Below, piece by piece: positions 17,811 to 27,230 of a DNA stretch of 64,000 nucleotides. The translations under genes and the position numbers were made by a program. The notes beneath the pieces were generated by a model, which did not search any database, had not been told where the DNA came from, and worked only from the letters and a program-made list of their open reading frames with translations. Each line of letters starts with the position of its first letter. The stretch's first letter is position 1. Origin of the DNA: Desulfomonile tiedjei DSM 6799 (GTDB lineage: Bacteria; Desulfobacterota; Desulfomonilia; Desulfomonilales; Desulfomonilaceae); the NCBI RefSeq assembly GCF_000266945.1, contig NC_018025.1, positions 5,460,001 through 5,524,000 on the forward strand. The letters run 5' to 3'.

Positions 17811-18938
17811 CTATTTCAGTATCCGTGAAAACATTTTTCCTGGATGCTGTTTCACCAGCCCTTGCAACTCGAGTTCCAGGAGTATCCCCGAGAGCTTGCC
17901 CGCTTCCAACCCAACACTTTCGCAAATGAGATCGATGGGCACAGGGTCTAGATCTATAGCTTCCAGGACAGTGAGAGATTCCGGGGCAACATCGTTCGAT
18001 TCGCGTGTGGCTTGGAACAATCCTTGCTGCTGCATGACAGGTTTTCCGCTCGTGGCAAAGAGCGCATGGAGGACGTCTTGCCCGGATTCCACGAGCGCTG
18101 CACCTTGCTTGATCAGATGATGAGGGCCGGAAGATTTGAGATTGCGAACGTTTCCGGGCACAGCGAGAACGTCTCGGTTTTGCTCCAGAGCATGATGAGC
18201 AGTGATGAGAGAACCACTACTCTTGGCTGCTTCTACAACGAGAACGCCTTTAGCCAAGCCCGAGATAATCCTGTTCCGCCGGTAAAAATTCGTCGGCAAC
18301 GGCTCTGTGCCAGGTCGAAATTCAGTGATCACAGCGCCCTGGTGAAGCATCTGTTCCATGAGTTCCCTGTTTTCGCGAGGATACGTCACATCTATGCCGC
18401 AACCGAGAACTCCGATGCTCCGCCCGCCAGCTTTATACGCCGCTTTGTGACAGGCTGTATCGATGCCTCGTGCCAGTCCGCTGATAATCGTTATCCCTTC
18501 TCGTATCAACTCTTTTGTGATCTGTTCCGCCATATCCAGACCGTAACGCGTCGGATTTCTGGTTCCTACAATACCCACCGCAGCTTTGTCTTCAGGAACG
18601 AAATTCCCGCGCACAAACAGGAGAGCTGGGGGATCATAGATCTCCAACAAATTCTGAGGATAATCGGCATCCCAGCGCGTAATAACTTGAACGTCCATTT
18701 CTTCGAGAATCTTTATATGCTTCAGGATGCTGTCGGCAGGAATGGAAAAGGTCGAGATTAAGGCGGCAATCTTCTCACCCAATCCTGTGCGCTTGCGAAT
18801 CTCCTGTGCTCCAGCATGCAGAACGGCTTCAGGCGTGCCGAATGCCTGTATGAGCCGAGCTATTGTGAGGGGACCGACGCGAGGAACTCTCTCCAGGGCA
18901 AGCCAGTAAAAAAGAACGTTGCTATCTTGTGAGGTCAT
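17811..18938 (-). CDS. dprA: DNA-processing protein DprA
   Basis: Loads RecA onto incoming single-stranded DNA during transformation; it is widespread even in bacteria not known to be competent. The product of about 375 residues has an N-terminal helix-hairpin-helix region (VPRVGPLTIARLI), the Rossmann core with VGIVGTRNPTRYG and SGLARGIDTACH, and a C-terminal winged-helix part (about 305-375). I prefer the ATG at 18938 (MTSQDSN); the longer frame from 19055 adds 39 residues unlike the family. Neither start has a good SD. The gene is followed by topA. Confidence 0.9.
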   Translation of the reverse strand: MTSQDSNVLFYWLALERVPRVGPLTIARLIQAFGTPEAVLHAGAQEIRKRTGLGEKIAALISTFSIPADSILKHIKILEEMDVQVITRWDADYPQNLLEIYDPPALLFVRGNFVPEDKAAVGIVGTRNPTRYGLDMAEQITKELIREGITIISGLARGIDTACHKAAYKAGGRSIGVLGCGIDVTYPRENRELMEQMLHQGAVITEFRPGTEPLPTNFYRRNRIISGLAKGVLVVEAAKSSGSLITAHHALEQNRDVLAVPGNVRNLKSSGPHHLIKQGAALVESGQDVLHALFATSGKPVMQQQGLFQATRESNDVAPESLTVLEAIDLDPVPIDLICESVGLEAGKLSGILLELELQGLVKQHPGKMFSRILK

Positions 18939-19289
18939 GGAGAGCCATGAGTATTTCGCACGAGATTGCGGGGGCCATTGTGTCGCGAAGCACTCCGACG
19001 ACAGACCGGTTTCCGCAATATCGAAAACGTTTGATAGTAAAATCGGCGCTTTCAACAGATCAGCCTGAATCTGAGCGGTTTATGAGATCCGGGCGGCTGT
19101 CAGATGGGCGCGAATCGCTGCTCAACTTAAAATAGCGATTCCAAAAGTGTCAAGGAGTTTCCTCGAGCTTGCGTGGATTCATAGGATTGCGAACTCGTAT
19201 TTAACAGGAATTCGCAATCAAAGAAGGAAAATCAAGGATGGCCATTGTTCACAGGAAAAGTCCCCCCAATTTCCTTTCTGAAATTGGCG

Positions 19290-19574
19290 TTAAAACATCC
19301 TCCACACGTGATCCAGAGCGCTTTCCGGATTGTAAGGGCTGCGAAGCGTTCGTTGATAATCCTGGTAATAGTTGTTAAATACCCACTCCTGATATTTTCG
19401 GGGTGTCGGGCCGATACGATACTGGTACGGACTCCGCGGAACCGGTCTCACATTCTGGGGTTGAGGATATGGTGCGTAGTTCGGATAATAGTAATACCCG
19501 TAGTACTGGGCATTGCATACTGCTGCTGCCGTTAAGAAAAGAAGAGTCAAGACAAGAACGATTGATTTCCTCAT
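19290..19574 (-). CDS. Small secreted Tyr/Pro-rich protein
   Basis: A 94-residue protein with a clear Sec signal peptide (MRKSIVLVLTLLFLTAAAVC, cleavage likely after NA at 22). The mature part begins QYYGYYYYPNY and is rich in Tyr, Pro and Asn. It ends in a short helical stretch, ESALDHVWRMF. No family is recognised. The aromatic low-complexity start recalls the larger Tyr/Gln-rich protein at 4096. It lies directly downstream of the tRNA-Leu gene on the same strand. Confidence 0.6.
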   Translation of the reverse strand: MRKSIVLVLTLLFLTAAAVCNAQYYGYYYYPNYAPYPQPQNVRPVPRSPYQYRIGPTPRKYQEWVFNNYYQDYQRTLRSPYNPESALDHVWRMF

Positions 19575-19613
19575 AAATGCTCCGTGGATTGTATTTCAAA
19601 TGTGCAGGTTGAT

Positions 19614-19698
19614 TGGTGCGAGAGGGGGGACTCGAACCCCCATGGGTTGCCCCGCCGGATCCTAAGTCCGGTGCGTCTGCCAATTCCGCCACTCTCGC
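19614..19698 (-). tRNA. tRNA-Leu (anticodon UAG)
   Basis: An 85-nt class II tRNA with CCA encoded (19614-19616). The acceptor stem GCGAGAG pairs with CTCTCGC. The anticodon stem CCGGA/TCCGG encloses loop CTTAGGA, giving anticodon UAG for CUA codons. The D-loop is present, a long variable arm follows, and the T-arm is GGGGGTTCGAGTCCCCC. These are standard leucine features. Confidence 0.97.
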
Positions 19699-19725
19699 GT
19701 CCGTGGATGACGGCTGATGGACGAT

Positions 19726-19754
19726 TCTCTAGTATAGCCGGGTAGAGTTGTCAA
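19726..19754 (-). promoter_or_regulatory. Probable sigma-70 promoter of tRNA-Leu
   Basis: Read on the minus strand: TTGACA (19754-19749), 17 bases, then TAGAGA (19731-19726). The predicted start lies about 20 bases before the tRNA. The -35 box is perfect and the -10 box is weak. Confidence 0.55.
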
Positions 19755-19765
19755 GTTAAGGTCTA

Positions 19766-19857
19766 ATACCAACTTGCTTTCAAAGTTGGACGAAAATCCC
19801 CTCTGACCCCCCTTTATAAAGGGGGGTCAGAGGGGATTTTGAATGCAACTTGGGCTA
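19766..19857. terminator. Family P palindrome P2, likely terminator
   Basis: Bases 19793-19840 form a perfect 48-bp palindrome (arms AAAATCCCCTCTGACCCC..., centre TTTATAAA). Outside it are the family's unequal ends, ACTTGCTTTCAAAG on one side and GAATGCAACTTGG on the other. It lies within 10 bp of the nuoN stop codon. Both strands end the stem in TTTT, so it can act as a terminator in both directions, here for the nuo operon. Confidence 0.75.
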
Positions 19858-19860
19858 AAG

Positions 19861-21294
19861 CTAAAAAACCGGAAAAGTAGCCTGAAGCAGCTTGATGAGC
19901 GGACCGGGATAGGTTCCCAGCCAGATCAGTGCAGCAGCGAGAACGGCAAAGACAATTCCGGAACCTGCATGCAGCGGCTTCGGAACATCAAAGTCCGGAG
20001 TTCGCGTCACAGGCTGAACGTACATGGCTGCCACAATGCGCAGATAGTAGAATAGTCCGATGACGCTGTTGACCACAAGCACAGTAACCAGCAGCCACAG
20101 GGCTGAACCTACTCCTGCAGCCATGACATAGAATTTTCCCAAAAAACCCGCAGTTAACGGAATTCCGGCAAGGGACAATAGCATGGCCGTGAAGAAGGCT
20201 GCCACCAGAGGTCTTCGCCAGATGAGACCCTGATACTGTTCGATTTCTCCTGCTTCATTCTCGCTCGTGGAAAGAACGCTCACTACGCCGAAGGCTCCCA
20301 ATGTCGTGACAAAATATGCCGTTAAATAGAAGCCTATTGCCAGGAATGCGCTTTCTTTCGCTGCCAGGAACGCAATCAGCAAATATCCGAGGTGTGCGAT
20401 GGAGGAATACGCGAGGATGCGCTTAACGTTCTTCTGTAATAACGCGAGGATATTCCCTGTAAACATGGAAGCGACCGAAACAGCACTGAACATCCAGAAC
20501 GCTGCACTCCCCTCCTGAATCTCTGCCTGCGCGAAATACCGGAACAAAAGTGCGAAAACAGCTCCTTTGGATACTGTTGCCAGAAACGCCGTAACCGGTG
20601 CCGGAGCTCCCTGGTACACATCCGCCACCCACATATGAAAGGGAACAACTCCCAACTTGAATCCTATGCCTACGAAGATAAGACCTGCACCAGCAAGCAG
20701 TAGAACCTGCGGGGCTTCGGTGCCGATCTCCCGGAGGGCGATGAAATTCATGATGCCTGTTTGGGCGAATACCAGCGCCATGCCGAAAAGCAGGAACGCG
20801 TCGGCAGTCGCAGTAAGAACAAGATATTTAAGTCCTGCTTCAACACCATCGCGAGTCAGTCGCTTGTAAGCAACCAGGGCATACAATGAGATACTCAGGA
20901 TTTCCAACCCCAGAAAGAATGAAGCAAAATGGCTGCTGCACGTAAGAACTGCTGCACCTAAACAACCCAGAAGCAGAAGCACGTAGAATTCTTCTTCAGG
21001 CTCGGTATATTCCTGAAAGTAACCGTGCGCGAGAACCGCAACCGCCAAGCCTGCGGCAAATATCAAACCCATGTAATATGACGCGAAGCCGTCCACAAGG
21101 AACAGAGGCGTAACCTGCCTGGGAATGGAATGGGACACGGCAACAACCGCCATGAGAGAAGCTGCCAGACCAGAACCCGCAATCACGGCCGAGATTACAT
21201 GGCTGCGGTGGAACGCAACAAAAAGCATGAGCAAGACTGCTGCTGCAGATAGGATCAGAAAAGGCAAAAGCATGAAAAGATCGAAAAGATTCAT
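19861..21294 (-). CDS. nuoN: NADH-quinone oxidoreductase subunit N
   Basis: Antiporter-like membrane subunit of complex I; one of three that couple electron flow to ion pumping. The 477-residue protein has about 14 helices and the usual core with conserved Lys and Glu residues (FKLGVVPFHMWVADVYQGAP, LAYSSIAHLGYLL). Its start codon overlaps the nuoM stop by one base. It is the last gene of the operon; the P2 palindrome follows at once. Confidence 0.95.
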   Translation of the reverse strand: MNLFDLFMLLPFLILSAAAVLLMLFVAFHRSHVISAVIAGSGLAASLMAVVAVSHSIPRQVTPLFLVDGFASYYMGLIFAAGLAVAVLAHGYFQEYTEPEEEFYVLLLLGCLGAAVLTCSSHFASFFLGLEILSISLYALVAYKRLTRDGVEAGLKYLVLTATADAFLLFGMALVFAQTGIMNFIALREIGTEAPQVLLLAGAGLIFVGIGFKLGVVPFHMWVADVYQGAPAPVTAFLATVSKGAVFALLFRYFAQAEIQEGSAAFWMFSAVSVASMFTGNILALLQKNVKRILAYSSIAHLGYLLIAFLAAKESAFLAIGFYLTAYFVTTLGAFGVVSVLSTSENEAGEIEQYQGLIWRRPLVAAFFTAMLLSLAGIPLTAGFLGKFYVMAAGVGSALWLLVTVLVVNSVIGLFYYLRIVAAMYVQPVTRTPDFDVPKPLHAGSGIVFAVLAAALIWLGTYPGPLIKLLQATFPVF

Positions 21295-22841
21295 TACCGA
21301 TTTCCGGATTCAAAAGCATTCGGAACGTTTGCTGACTTGATTTCAGAAGAGGAATCTTGCCGGGAAGCATCCCGACTCGCTTCCTCGCTTGCCTGGATTG
21401 CCTCGACTGCGGGGCGGGTAACACTCAGAAGTGGCTGGGGATGCAATCCTAACCACAGGAGCCCCACAATCATGCTTGCGGCCATTGCGGTTTCCCTGAG
21501 CGACAGATCGGGCAATTGCCATCGTTCATTGCTCTGCCCGTAAAATGCCTTTTGCACCAACCAGAGCGAATAGACTGCGGCAAATACAAGGCCGAAAACA
21601 GCGGGAACCGTATAAAAGGGATTCGCCTGATACACACCAACGAGTATTAAAAACTCTCCCACGAAATTTCCCAGCCCCGGCAAGCCGAGTGATGCCAGAG
21701 CAAAGAACAGGACCGCTCCACCCATTCTGGGCACTGAGGCCCACAATCCGCCCATACGGCTCATCTCACGAGAATGGATCCTTTCCTGCAAAGCGCCCAC
21801 GAGGACGAATAAGGCCCCTGTGCTGAGTCCGTGTGCGACCATCTGCACCACCGCCCCCTGGAGAGCCCATTGGTTGCAGGCAAAAACACCCAAGAGAACG
21901 AAACCGAGGTGGCTTACGCTAGTGTACGCTACCAGCCGCTTCAGGTCGGTCTGTGCGAAGGCCAAAACAGCACCGTACAGTATGCCCACCAGTCCCATTA
22001 TCATTGCCACCGGAGCGAATGAAGCAGAGGCTTCCGGAAACAGGGGCAAGATGAACCGCAAGAGACCGTACGCTCCTGTTTTCAGGAGAAGACCGGCAAG
22101 TATGACGCTTCCGGCTGTAGGCGCTTCAGTATGTGCATCAGGAAGCCATGTGTGGAACGGCACTGCCGGGAGTTTCACCGCAAAAGCGGCGAAGAACCCG
22201 AGCATTAACCAGAAAGAAAACGGTCCTGTCACAGGATTTTCAAGAAGCTGAAAGTAATCGAACGTGTATGTGCCGGTGCTGCCGCCATTCACAAAATACA
22301 GGCCCAGCATGGCAAAAAGCATGAGAAGTCCGCCGGCCTGGGTGAAAATGAAGAACTTAACTGCGGCATATATTCTGTTTTCATGGCCCCAAATTCCGAT
22401 GAGAAAGTACATGGGGACAAGCATAACTTCCCAGAAAAAATAGAAAAGAATCAAATCGAAGGCCAGAAACACGCCGAGAATTCCGCTCAGAACCGTCATC
22501 AGCAGAAAATGAAAAAAGCCCGCATTCTCCTGAATTTCCGTCCATGAGCACGCGACGGCGATGATGCCGAGAAAGAGCGTCAAAAAGACCAGGACAAGGC
22601 TCAGTCCATCCATCGCCAAATGGAAGCTTATGCCTAATTGAGGCATCCACTCTAACTGAATGTCCGCCAGCCACGTCCCCGGAGAAGACCACGCAATGAA
22701 CGCAAGATAGACGGCACCTGCCAGATCTATCGCGAGGGCTGCCAGAGAGATCCAACGAGACCATCGAACCTCTCTTCCCGCCAGTATCCAGGTGACGATA
22801 CCGCCGAGGAACGGAATCAAAATGAGCAGAACCAGAATCAT
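21294..22841 (-). CDS. nuoM: NADH-quinone oxidoreductase subunit M
   Basis: Second antiporter-like subunit, 515 residues. Typical segments are KLPAVPFHTWLPDAHTEAP and LVAYTSVSHLGFVLLG. The ATG at 22841 overlaps the nuoL stop as ATGA. A longer frame from 22946 runs inside nuoL and is not used. The C-terminal tail of about 30 residues after the last helix is Ser/Glu-rich. Confidence 0.95.
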   Translation of the reverse strand: MILVLLILIPFLGGIVTWILAGREVRWSRWISLAALAIDLAGAVYLAFIAWSSPGTWLADIQLEWMPQLGISFHLAMDGLSLVLVFLTLFLGIIAVACSWTEIQENAGFFHFLLMTVLSGILGVFLAFDLILFYFFWEVMLVPMYFLIGIWGHENRIYAAVKFFIFTQAGGLLMLFAMLGLYFVNGGSTGTYTFDYFQLLENPVTGPFSFWLMLGFFAAFAVKLPAVPFHTWLPDAHTEAPTAGSVILAGLLLKTGAYGLLRFILPLFPEASASFAPVAMIMGLVGILYGAVLAFAQTDLKRLVAYTSVSHLGFVLLGVFACNQWALQGAVVQMVAHGLSTGALFVLVGALQERIHSREMSRMGGLWASVPRMGGAVLFFALASLGLPGLGNFVGEFLILVGVYQANPFYTVPAVFGLVFAAVYSLWLVQKAFYGQSNERWQLPDLSLRETAMAASMIVGLLWLGLHPQPLLSVTRPAVEAIQASEEASRDASRQDSSSEIKSANVPNAFESGNR

Positions 22842-24730
22842 AGAAACACCATGAAAGCAGCAGCCAGGATTGCTCCGACAGCAATGCCGACTGCATAATG
22901 TCTCACGAGCCCTGTTTGGGTTCGACTCAAGACACCATTGAGCCATCCTGTCACTTTAGCAATTCCGGCGTACAGGGAGTCGACAATATCCGCTCGGTTT
23001 TTCGAGGAAATCCATACAAACGGCACGATGAAGACACGCCTGTAAAGCCAGTCAAACCCGAATCCCGCATACCAGTACTCGTGGATCACGGATCCGAATC
23101 GGGTAGCTGCGAGACGATCCAAAATTGCGGAGGGCTCTATATACAGGAAAAATCCCACAAGAACACCCGAGAGAGAAACAATCGCCGCAGCCAACGCCAG
23201 AACAGTCTCCGTGCTCATGCTCATGTGCTGACTCTTCACAGCAGGCAGAGCGGTCTGGAGAAAATCGGTGAACAGCGTGACATGACCCAAAACCCTGGGG
23301 GTCTCCAGAAATCCTGAGACAACGGACAAACCGGCCAATACCGCGAGAGGTATTACAATCGCAAGTCCGGGCTTTTTCGGAGATCCTGACTTCTCATGTC
23401 CGAAAAACACGAGGAAGACTACTCGAAAGATGTACAAGGACGTGATGAACGCTCCGAGAACTCCTCCCAGCCACAACAATGGATTCCCCTGTTCTGAAGA
23501 CCATGTGAAGAGCAGAATGGCATCTTTGCTGTAGAATCCCCCTGTGATGAGAGGAATGGCGGCCAGCGAACCCGATCCTATGAGAAAGGTCCAAAATGCC
23601 ACCGGTAGCTTTTTCCGCAGACCGCCCATTTTGAAGATATTCTGTTCATGATGCATGGCAGTAATGACCACACCCGCGGAAAGAAACAAAACAGACTTGA
23701 AAAATGCGTGGGTAAAGAAATGAAAAATAGCTGCGGACCATGCACCGACTCCCAGAGCCAGAAACATGTACCCTATCTGGCTCATGGTGGAGTATGCCAG
23801 GACCCGCTTTATATCCGTTTGGACCAGGGCGCTGAAACCGGCAATCAGAAGCGTAAGCAATCCGATGGTAGCCACCGTGGTCTGTACGGGCGGCGCAAGA
23901 GAGAACAGGACGTTTGTCCTCGCGATCAGATAGACTCCGGCAGTGACCATGGTAGCTGCGTGGATGAGGGCACTCACCGGTGTAGGACCTGCCATTGCAT
24001 CGGGAAGCCATGTTTGGAGTGGCAATTGAGCAGACTTGCCCAAGGCTCCGATCAGGATAAGGGTAGCTGCGAGCACGGCCGTTTGTGATCCGGGATACCA
24101 TGCGATCGAAGCACGTGTTATGATTTCCTGTATCTGAAGAGTGCCCAAGTGGGCGAAAAGGAAGAAGATGCCCAAAGCGAGAGCAGTATCCCCAATACGG
24201 GTTATGACAAAAGCTTTTATTGCAGCGTAACCGTTCTCCGGGTTCTTGTACCAGAAACCGATGAGAAGGTAGCTGCATATTCCCACTCCTTCCCAGCCAA
24301 GGTACAGAAGGAGCATGTTGTCAGCAAGAACCAGAACCAGCATGAATCCCACGAAGAGATTCATGTACGCAAAGAACTTCTGATAATCTTCTTCATCAAT
24401 CATGTACTCTGCAGAGTACAGATGAATGAAAAATCCGACCACCGTCACCACCATTGCCATGGTCAGCGAAAGCGCATCGAAGTAAAAACTGATCCTGGGT
24501 GCAAATCCGGCAACGTTGAACCATGACCCCACGGAATGTACGTAGAAGGTCTGCTTGGATAACGGAATCATGAACTCGAACATTGCAATGAGTGCGACAA
24601 TTGCGGAGACACCTACCGAACCCACGCCGATTGCGGCAATCACCCGTTTCTGAAGCCTCGATCCGGTGAGGGCGAGTATCAGGAATCCCAAAAACGGCAG
24701 AGCTGGAATGAGCCAAACTTTGGTAAACAT
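22838..24730 (-). CDS. nuoL: NADH-quinone oxidoreductase subunit L
   Basis: Largest antiporter-like subunit, 630 residues, with the long lateral helix expected near the C-terminus. Conserved stretches include LGWEGVGICSYLLIGFW, LPLQTWLPDAMAGPTPVSAL (both within the 20-residue limit) and HAATMVTAGVYL. The start lies directly after the nuoK stop (TAAATG), with an AGAGG SD inside nuoK. Confidence 0.95.
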   Translation of the reverse strand: MFTKVWLIPALPFLGFLILALTGSRLQKRVIAAIGVGSVGVSAIVALIAMFEFMIPLSKQTFYVHSVGSWFNVAGFAPRISFYFDALSLTMAMVVTVVGFFIHLYSAEYMIDEEDYQKFFAYMNLFVGFMLVLVLADNMLLLYLGWEGVGICSYLLIGFWYKNPENGYAAIKAFVITRIGDTALALGIFFLFAHLGTLQIQEIITRASIAWYPGSQTAVLAATLILIGALGKSAQLPLQTWLPDAMAGPTPVSALIHAATMVTAGVYLIARTNVLFSLAPPVQTTVATIGLLTLLIAGFSALVQTDIKRVLAYSTMSQIGYMFLALGVGAWSAAIFHFFTHAFFKSVLFLSAGVVITAMHHEQNIFKMGGLRKKLPVAFWTFLIGSGSLAAIPLITGGFYSKDAILLFTWSSEQGNPLLWLGGVLGAFITSLYIFRVVFLVFFGHEKSGSPKKPGLAIVIPLAVLAGLSVVSGFLETPRVLGHVTLFTDFLQTALPAVKSQHMSMSTETVLALAAAIVSLSGVLVGFFLYIEPSAILDRLAATRFGSVIHEYWYAGFGFDWLYRRVFIVPFVWISSKNRADIVDSLYAGIAKVTGWLNGVLSRTQTGLVRHYAVGIAVGAILAAAFMVFL

Positions 24731-25042
24731 TTATCCTCTCATGGTATCTGCCGCGTCAGTGTTCAGAGTTTTGAAACGATGATAGAACTGAACGACCAGA
24801 GTCAACCCTACAGCTACTTCAGCAGCCGCCATGGTCAGCACGAAAATAAACATCACCTGACCGTCCGGTTGTCCCCATCTTGCGCCTGCGATTACGAAAG
24901 CCAAACCTGCAGCATTGAGCATCACCTCAATTGACATGAGCATGAATATGATGTTTCTCCGCACGAGAAGACCGATCAAACCAAGCGAAAACAGTATTGC
25001 GCAGAGAATCAGCCCGTGCTCCATGGGTACGGAAGCAGTCAC
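24731..25042 (-). CDS. nuoK: NADH-quinone oxidoreductase subunit K
   Basis: Small membrane subunit, 103 residues, three helices. It contains the conserved Glu in MSIEVMLNA and a second acidic residue in AAAEVAVGL, both on the proton path. The GTG start at 25042 has a GGAGG SD and overlaps the nuoJ stop as GTGA. An internal ATG at 25024 is the alternative. Confidence 0.93.
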   Translation of the reverse strand: MTASVPMEHGLILCAILFSLGLIGLLVRRNIIFMLMSIEVMLNAAGLAFVIAGARWGQPDGQVMFIFVLTMAAAEVAVGLTLVVQFYHRFKTLNTDAADTMRG

Positions 25043-25545
25043 GATCTACCTCCTCCCGGCGACCTTCGACCGAGATGATACGCACCCACAAGTCCCGCCA
25101 GCAGCAGTATCGAAGCCAGTTCGACTCCCAGCACGTACGGACCGAACAGAGCTATTCCCACCTGTTTGGGACCCACTTCCTCAACGGCTGAAGGAATTCC
25201 TCGATTCTGAAGAAAGACGTATGCCAATTCCAAAAGGAGAATGGTCGCAAGTACGGAAGGCCCGATCCATGTCTTCGGGTTGAACAATTGCTTATAACGA
25301 TCCTCTTCCTCGGACCCGGGATTCAGCATCATGATCACAAATACGAAAAGCACCATTATCGCCCCGGCATACACGATTATCTCCAGTGCCGCAGCAAACG
25401 GTGCTCCAATGGTAAAAAAGACAAGAGCGACAGCGAGGAGTGAAAGAATCAGGTACAGGAGCGAATGTACCGGATTGCGCAACGTGATCACGAGCACGGT
25501 GGCCACAATCGCGACAAGTCCCGAAATATAGAACACAATATTCAA
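25039..25545 (-). CDS. nuoJ: NADH-quinone oxidoreductase subunit J
   Basis: Five-helix membrane subunit, 168 residues. Helix 3 contains the conserved [20 protein letters not shown] region (20 residues), the flexible hinge of complex I. The hydrophilic stretch after helix 4 is normal. It overlaps nuoK by four bases and lies 20 bp after nuoI. Confidence 0.93.
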   Translation of the reverse strand: MNIVFYISGLVAIVATVLVITLRNPVHSLLYLILSLLAVALVFFTIGAPFAAALEIIVYAGAIMVLFVFVIMMLNPGSEEEDRYKQLFNPKTWIGPSVLATILLLELAYVFLQNRGIPSAVEEVGPKQVGIALFGPYVLGVELASILLLAGLVGAYHLGRRSPGGGRS

Positions 25546-25565
25546 TGCTATCTCCTCAATCGGAA

Positions 25566-26084
25566 CTAGAGCATCAGATCGTTTACATCAACCGGGGGTT
25601 TTTGATTCAGCGATTCTTCATCCTTTTCTTTTTTTCCCACGGCAAGCCCTGAAACTGCATAGAAATTGTAGTCCGGATATTTTCCCGGACCGTCAATGAG
25701 CAAGTGTTCTTTCTCATATACGAGATTGTGTCTCTCGTATTCCGACATTTCGAAGTCATTGGTCAGTTGTATCGCATATGTAGGGCACGCCTCCTCGCAA
25801 AATCCGCAAAAAATGCATCGCGAGAAGTTGATGCGAAAGAATTCAGGATATCTCCGTCCTTCCGGTGTCTGGGTTGCTTGAAGAGCAATACAATCTACCG
25901 GACAGGCTACAGCGCAAAGGTAACAGGCTACACAGCGCTCCTGGCCGTCAGGGTCTCTCGACAGGATGATTCGGCCGCGCCATCGAGGCGGAATATAAGG
26001 CTTTTCCTCAGGATAAAGGATAGTCTCACGCTTGCGAAACGAATGCATGAGAATAGTCCACATGCTTTTCAGAAAAGCGAACAT
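25566..26084 (-). CDS. nuoI: NADH-quinone oxidoreductase subunit I
   Basis: Ferredoxin-like subunit, 172 residues, carrying the two [4Fe-4S] clusters N6a and N6b. The motifs are [12 protein letters not shown] (Cys51, 54, 57, 61) and [12 protein letters not shown] (Cys90, 93, 96, 100). A GAGGT SD precedes the ATG. The 66-bp gap before it contains a fragment of a family P end (ACCAATGCGCTTTCAAAG). Confidence 0.95.
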   Translation of the reverse strand: MFAFLKSMWTILMHSFRKRETILYPEEKPYIPPRWRGRIILSRDPDGQERCVACYLCAVACPVDCIALQATQTPEGRRYPEFFRINFSRCIFCGFCEEACPTYAIQLTNDFEMSEYERHNLVYEKEHLLIDGPGKYPDYNFYAVSGLAVGKKEKDEESLNQKPPVDVNDLML

Positions 26085-26150
26085 CGCGTTACCTCATACC
26101 AATGCGCTTTCAAAGCAATAAAATCTTATTCTTTTGATTGCGAGCCGATT

Positions 26151-27107
26151 TCAAAACCCACCCGCGAGCACAATGCCGCCCAGCACAACGAGGTTGAGCA
26201 ATGAAATCGGCAGCATTACTTTCCAGCCGAAGGACATCAGTTGATCGTACCTCGGGCGAGGAAACGTAGCCCGGAACAGAATGAACAGTATAATGAACAC
26301 GAACGTTTTCAGAAAAAACCATATCACCGGCGGAAGAACAGGGCCGTGCCATCCGCCCAAAAAAAGAATCACCGTCAATGCCGAGATGAGGACGATGCCA
26401 AGGTACTCGCCCACAAAAAACATGCCGAATTTCATACCGGAATATTCTGTGTGAAAACCCGCAACCAACTCGTTTTCCGCCTCAGGGAGATCGAAAGGGA
26501 GACGCCTGGTTTCGGCCAGTCCGGCTATGACAAAAACTATAAATCCTGGAAATTGCGGAATAACGAACCAGAGATTCTGCTGAGCATCCACGATCTCACG
26601 CAGATTGAAACTGCCGGCCAGCATCACAACGCCCATGACTGACAGTCCCATGTAGATTTCATAACTCACCATCTGGGCCGCTGCTCTTACCGCTCCTATG
26701 AGCGAGTATTTGGCAGCCGACGACCAGCCGCCCAGAGCCACACTGTACACACCGAGGGATGACATGCCCAGTATGAACAGCAGCCCTATGTTTAGATCGG
26801 CAATGAAGATTCCCGGAGCAAAAGGCACCACTGCAAAGGAAACCAACACCGTGAACATGATGATTGTGGGTGCGATGACAAAAACCCATTTGTCCGAAAA
26901 TGGCGGGATCCAGTCTTCCTTGGTGAGGATTTTGACCATGTCCGCCAATACCTGAAGCAAACCGAACGGACCTGCCCGATTGGGGCCGTACCGATCCTGC
27001 CATAGCCCGAGGAGGCGACGTTCCACCCAGATCAGGCCTGCTGCTAGAGCCAGGAGAACAACGAGTACTGCCACTATGATCAGAATCGGTTTCAAAACGG
27101 CTTCCAT
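26151..27107 (-). CDS. nuoH: NADH-quinone oxidoreductase subunit H
   Basis: Membrane subunit forming the quinone-access chamber, 318 residues, eight helices. Motifs include [14 protein letters not shown], the acidic [16 protein letters not shown] loop and [13 protein letters not shown] place the start at the ATG at 27107. The frame extends to 27164, but the extra 19 residues are translated family P repeat and are probably not made. Confidence 0.93.
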   Translation of the reverse strand: MEAVLKPILIIVAVLVVLLALAAGLIWVERRLLGLWQDRYGPNRAGPFGLLQVLADMVKILTKEDWIPPFSDKWVFVIAPTIIMFTVLVSFAVVPFAPGIFIADLNIGLLFILGMSSLGVYSVALGGWSSAAKYSLIGAVRAAAQMVSYEIYMGLSVMGVVMLAGSFNLREIVDAQQNLWFVIPQFPGFIVFVIAGLAETRRLPFDLPEAENELVAGFHTEYSGMKFGMFFVGEYLGIVLISALTVILFLGGWHGPVLPPVIWFFLKTFVFIILFILFRATFPRPRYDQLMSFGWKVMLPISLLNLVVLGGIVLAGGF

Positions 27108-27135
27108 ATTAGGTTCTATCTCTCTCGACTGCTCT

Positions 27136-27230
27136 GATACCAATTTGCATTCAAAATCCCCCACATTCCCCCCTTTATTAAAGGGGGGGTAGAGGGGATT
27201 TTTCGTCTAACTTTGAAAGCAAATCGGACT
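27136..27230. repeat. Family P element, copy P3
   Basis: Ends ACCAATTTGCATTCAAAATC and TTTGCTTTCAAAGT read inward surround the palindrome CCCCCCTTTATTAAAGGGGGG. It sits inside the nuo operon between nuoG and nuoH. It supplies the last codons and stop of nuoG and part of the nuoH leader. If it terminates transcription, it would lower expression of nuoH-N relative to nuoA-G. Confidence 0.75.

Noticed and set aside
19375-19692. 105-residue frame beginning MAELADAPDLGSGG
   Set aside because: It is the translated tRNA-Leu gene plus the antisense-frame shadow of the small secreted protein; this false protein is a known artefact over tRNA genes.
22842-22946. N-terminal extension of nuoM
   Set aside because: It runs inside nuoL and does not resemble NuoM; the ATG overlapping the nuoL stop is the normal start.
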